DNA of 21,097 nt from an uncultured Lachnospiraceae bacterium. Lineage in GTDB: Bacteria; Bacillota; Clostridia; Lachnospirales; Lachnospiraceae. Shown here one piece after another: positions 20,952-21,097 of the stretch. The notes under the pieces were generated by a model. That model was not told the origin of the DNA and searched no databases. It was given only the letters and a program-made list of their open reading frames with translations. The translations under genes were made by a program, and so were the position numbers. Every line of letters starts with the position of its first letter. Within the stretch, counting starts at the first letter, position 1. The stretch lies in NCBI GenBank assembly GCA_910588825.1, contig CAJURF010000067.1:1-21097 (forward strand). The letters are read 5' to 3'.

Positions 20952-21097
20952 ATGTTCATGGGAGAGTACAACCATACAATTGATGCGAAGGGGCGGCTGA
21001 TAATCCCATCCAAGTTCCGCGAATTACTTGGGGAAGAATTCGTGTTGACCAAAGGATTGGACGGCTGTTTATCAATTTATCCCATGGACGAATGGAA
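20952..21097 (+). CDS. mraZ: transcriptional regulator MraZ (partial, runs off the window)
   Basis: The first 48 codons of MraZ, the DNA-binding regulator that usually opens the division and cell wall cluster. The start MFMGEYNHTIDAKGRLIIPS contains the AbrB-like motif DAKGRLIIPSKFR; GLDGCLSIYPMDEW follows as expected. AGAAGGTG (20936-20943) lies 8 nt before the ATG. The 3' part and the rest of the cluster (rsmH, ftsL and others) lie beyond the window. Confidence 0.93.
   Translation, partial: MFMGEYNHTIDAKGRLIIPSKFRELLGEEFVLTKGLDGCLSIYPMDEW

Overview
The window reads as chromosomal DNA of a Gram-positive, probably spore-forming Clostridium-like bacterium, most likely Lachnospiraceae. Grounds: all genes lie on the + strand with strong AAGGAGG-type ribosome binding sites; MurE carries the meso-diaminopimelate motif DNPR; there is a PASTA-domain Ser/Thr kinase with its PP2C phosphatase, a Spo0E-like protein, and an SPKTG-type cell-wall sorting signal. 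The genus is inference only.

Layout. (1) 1-442: terminator of an upstream unit, then promoter and leader. (2) 443-4430: a large secreted surface protein (von Willebrand A domain, two DUF11-like repeats, C-terminal sorting signal) split by a 1,225-nt group II intron at 2632-3856. The intron has a canonical 5' end, domain V, domain VI with a bulged A, and EBS1 and EBS2 complementary to the exon beside the 5' splice site. Precise splicing restores one 919-aa reading frame. The intron's own protein has lost its reverse transcriptase core in frame and keeps the maturase end. A strong terminator follows. (3) 4606-17997: a dense housekeeping run, murE-priA-def-fmt-zinc peptidase-rsmB-rlmN-PP2C-PASTA kinase-rsgA-rpe-thiN, with many stop/start overlaps that suggest one long transcription unit and translational coupling. 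(4) 18029-18329: two small overlapping unknown ORFs. (5) 18388-20568: ychF, lgt and a Spo0E-like gene that starts inside lgt, then a terminator. (6) 20611-21097: an AT-rich intergenic stretch with two inverted repeats, then a probable mraZ promoter with 10-nt-spaced GTGG boxes, and the start of mraZ, which normally opens the division and cell wall (dcw) cluster.

How the genes fit together: peptidoglycan precursor synthesis (murE), replication restart (priA), maturation of initiator and nascent formyl-Met proteins (fmt, def), rRNA modification and ribosome assembly (rsmB, rlmN, rsgA, ychF), cell-wall-sensing phosphorylation (PASTA kinase and PP2C), lipoprotein maturation (lgt) and sporulation control (Spo0E-like). 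The most unusual item is the group II intron sitting in frame inside a cell-surface protein gene: splicing would decide whether the protein carries its wall anchor.
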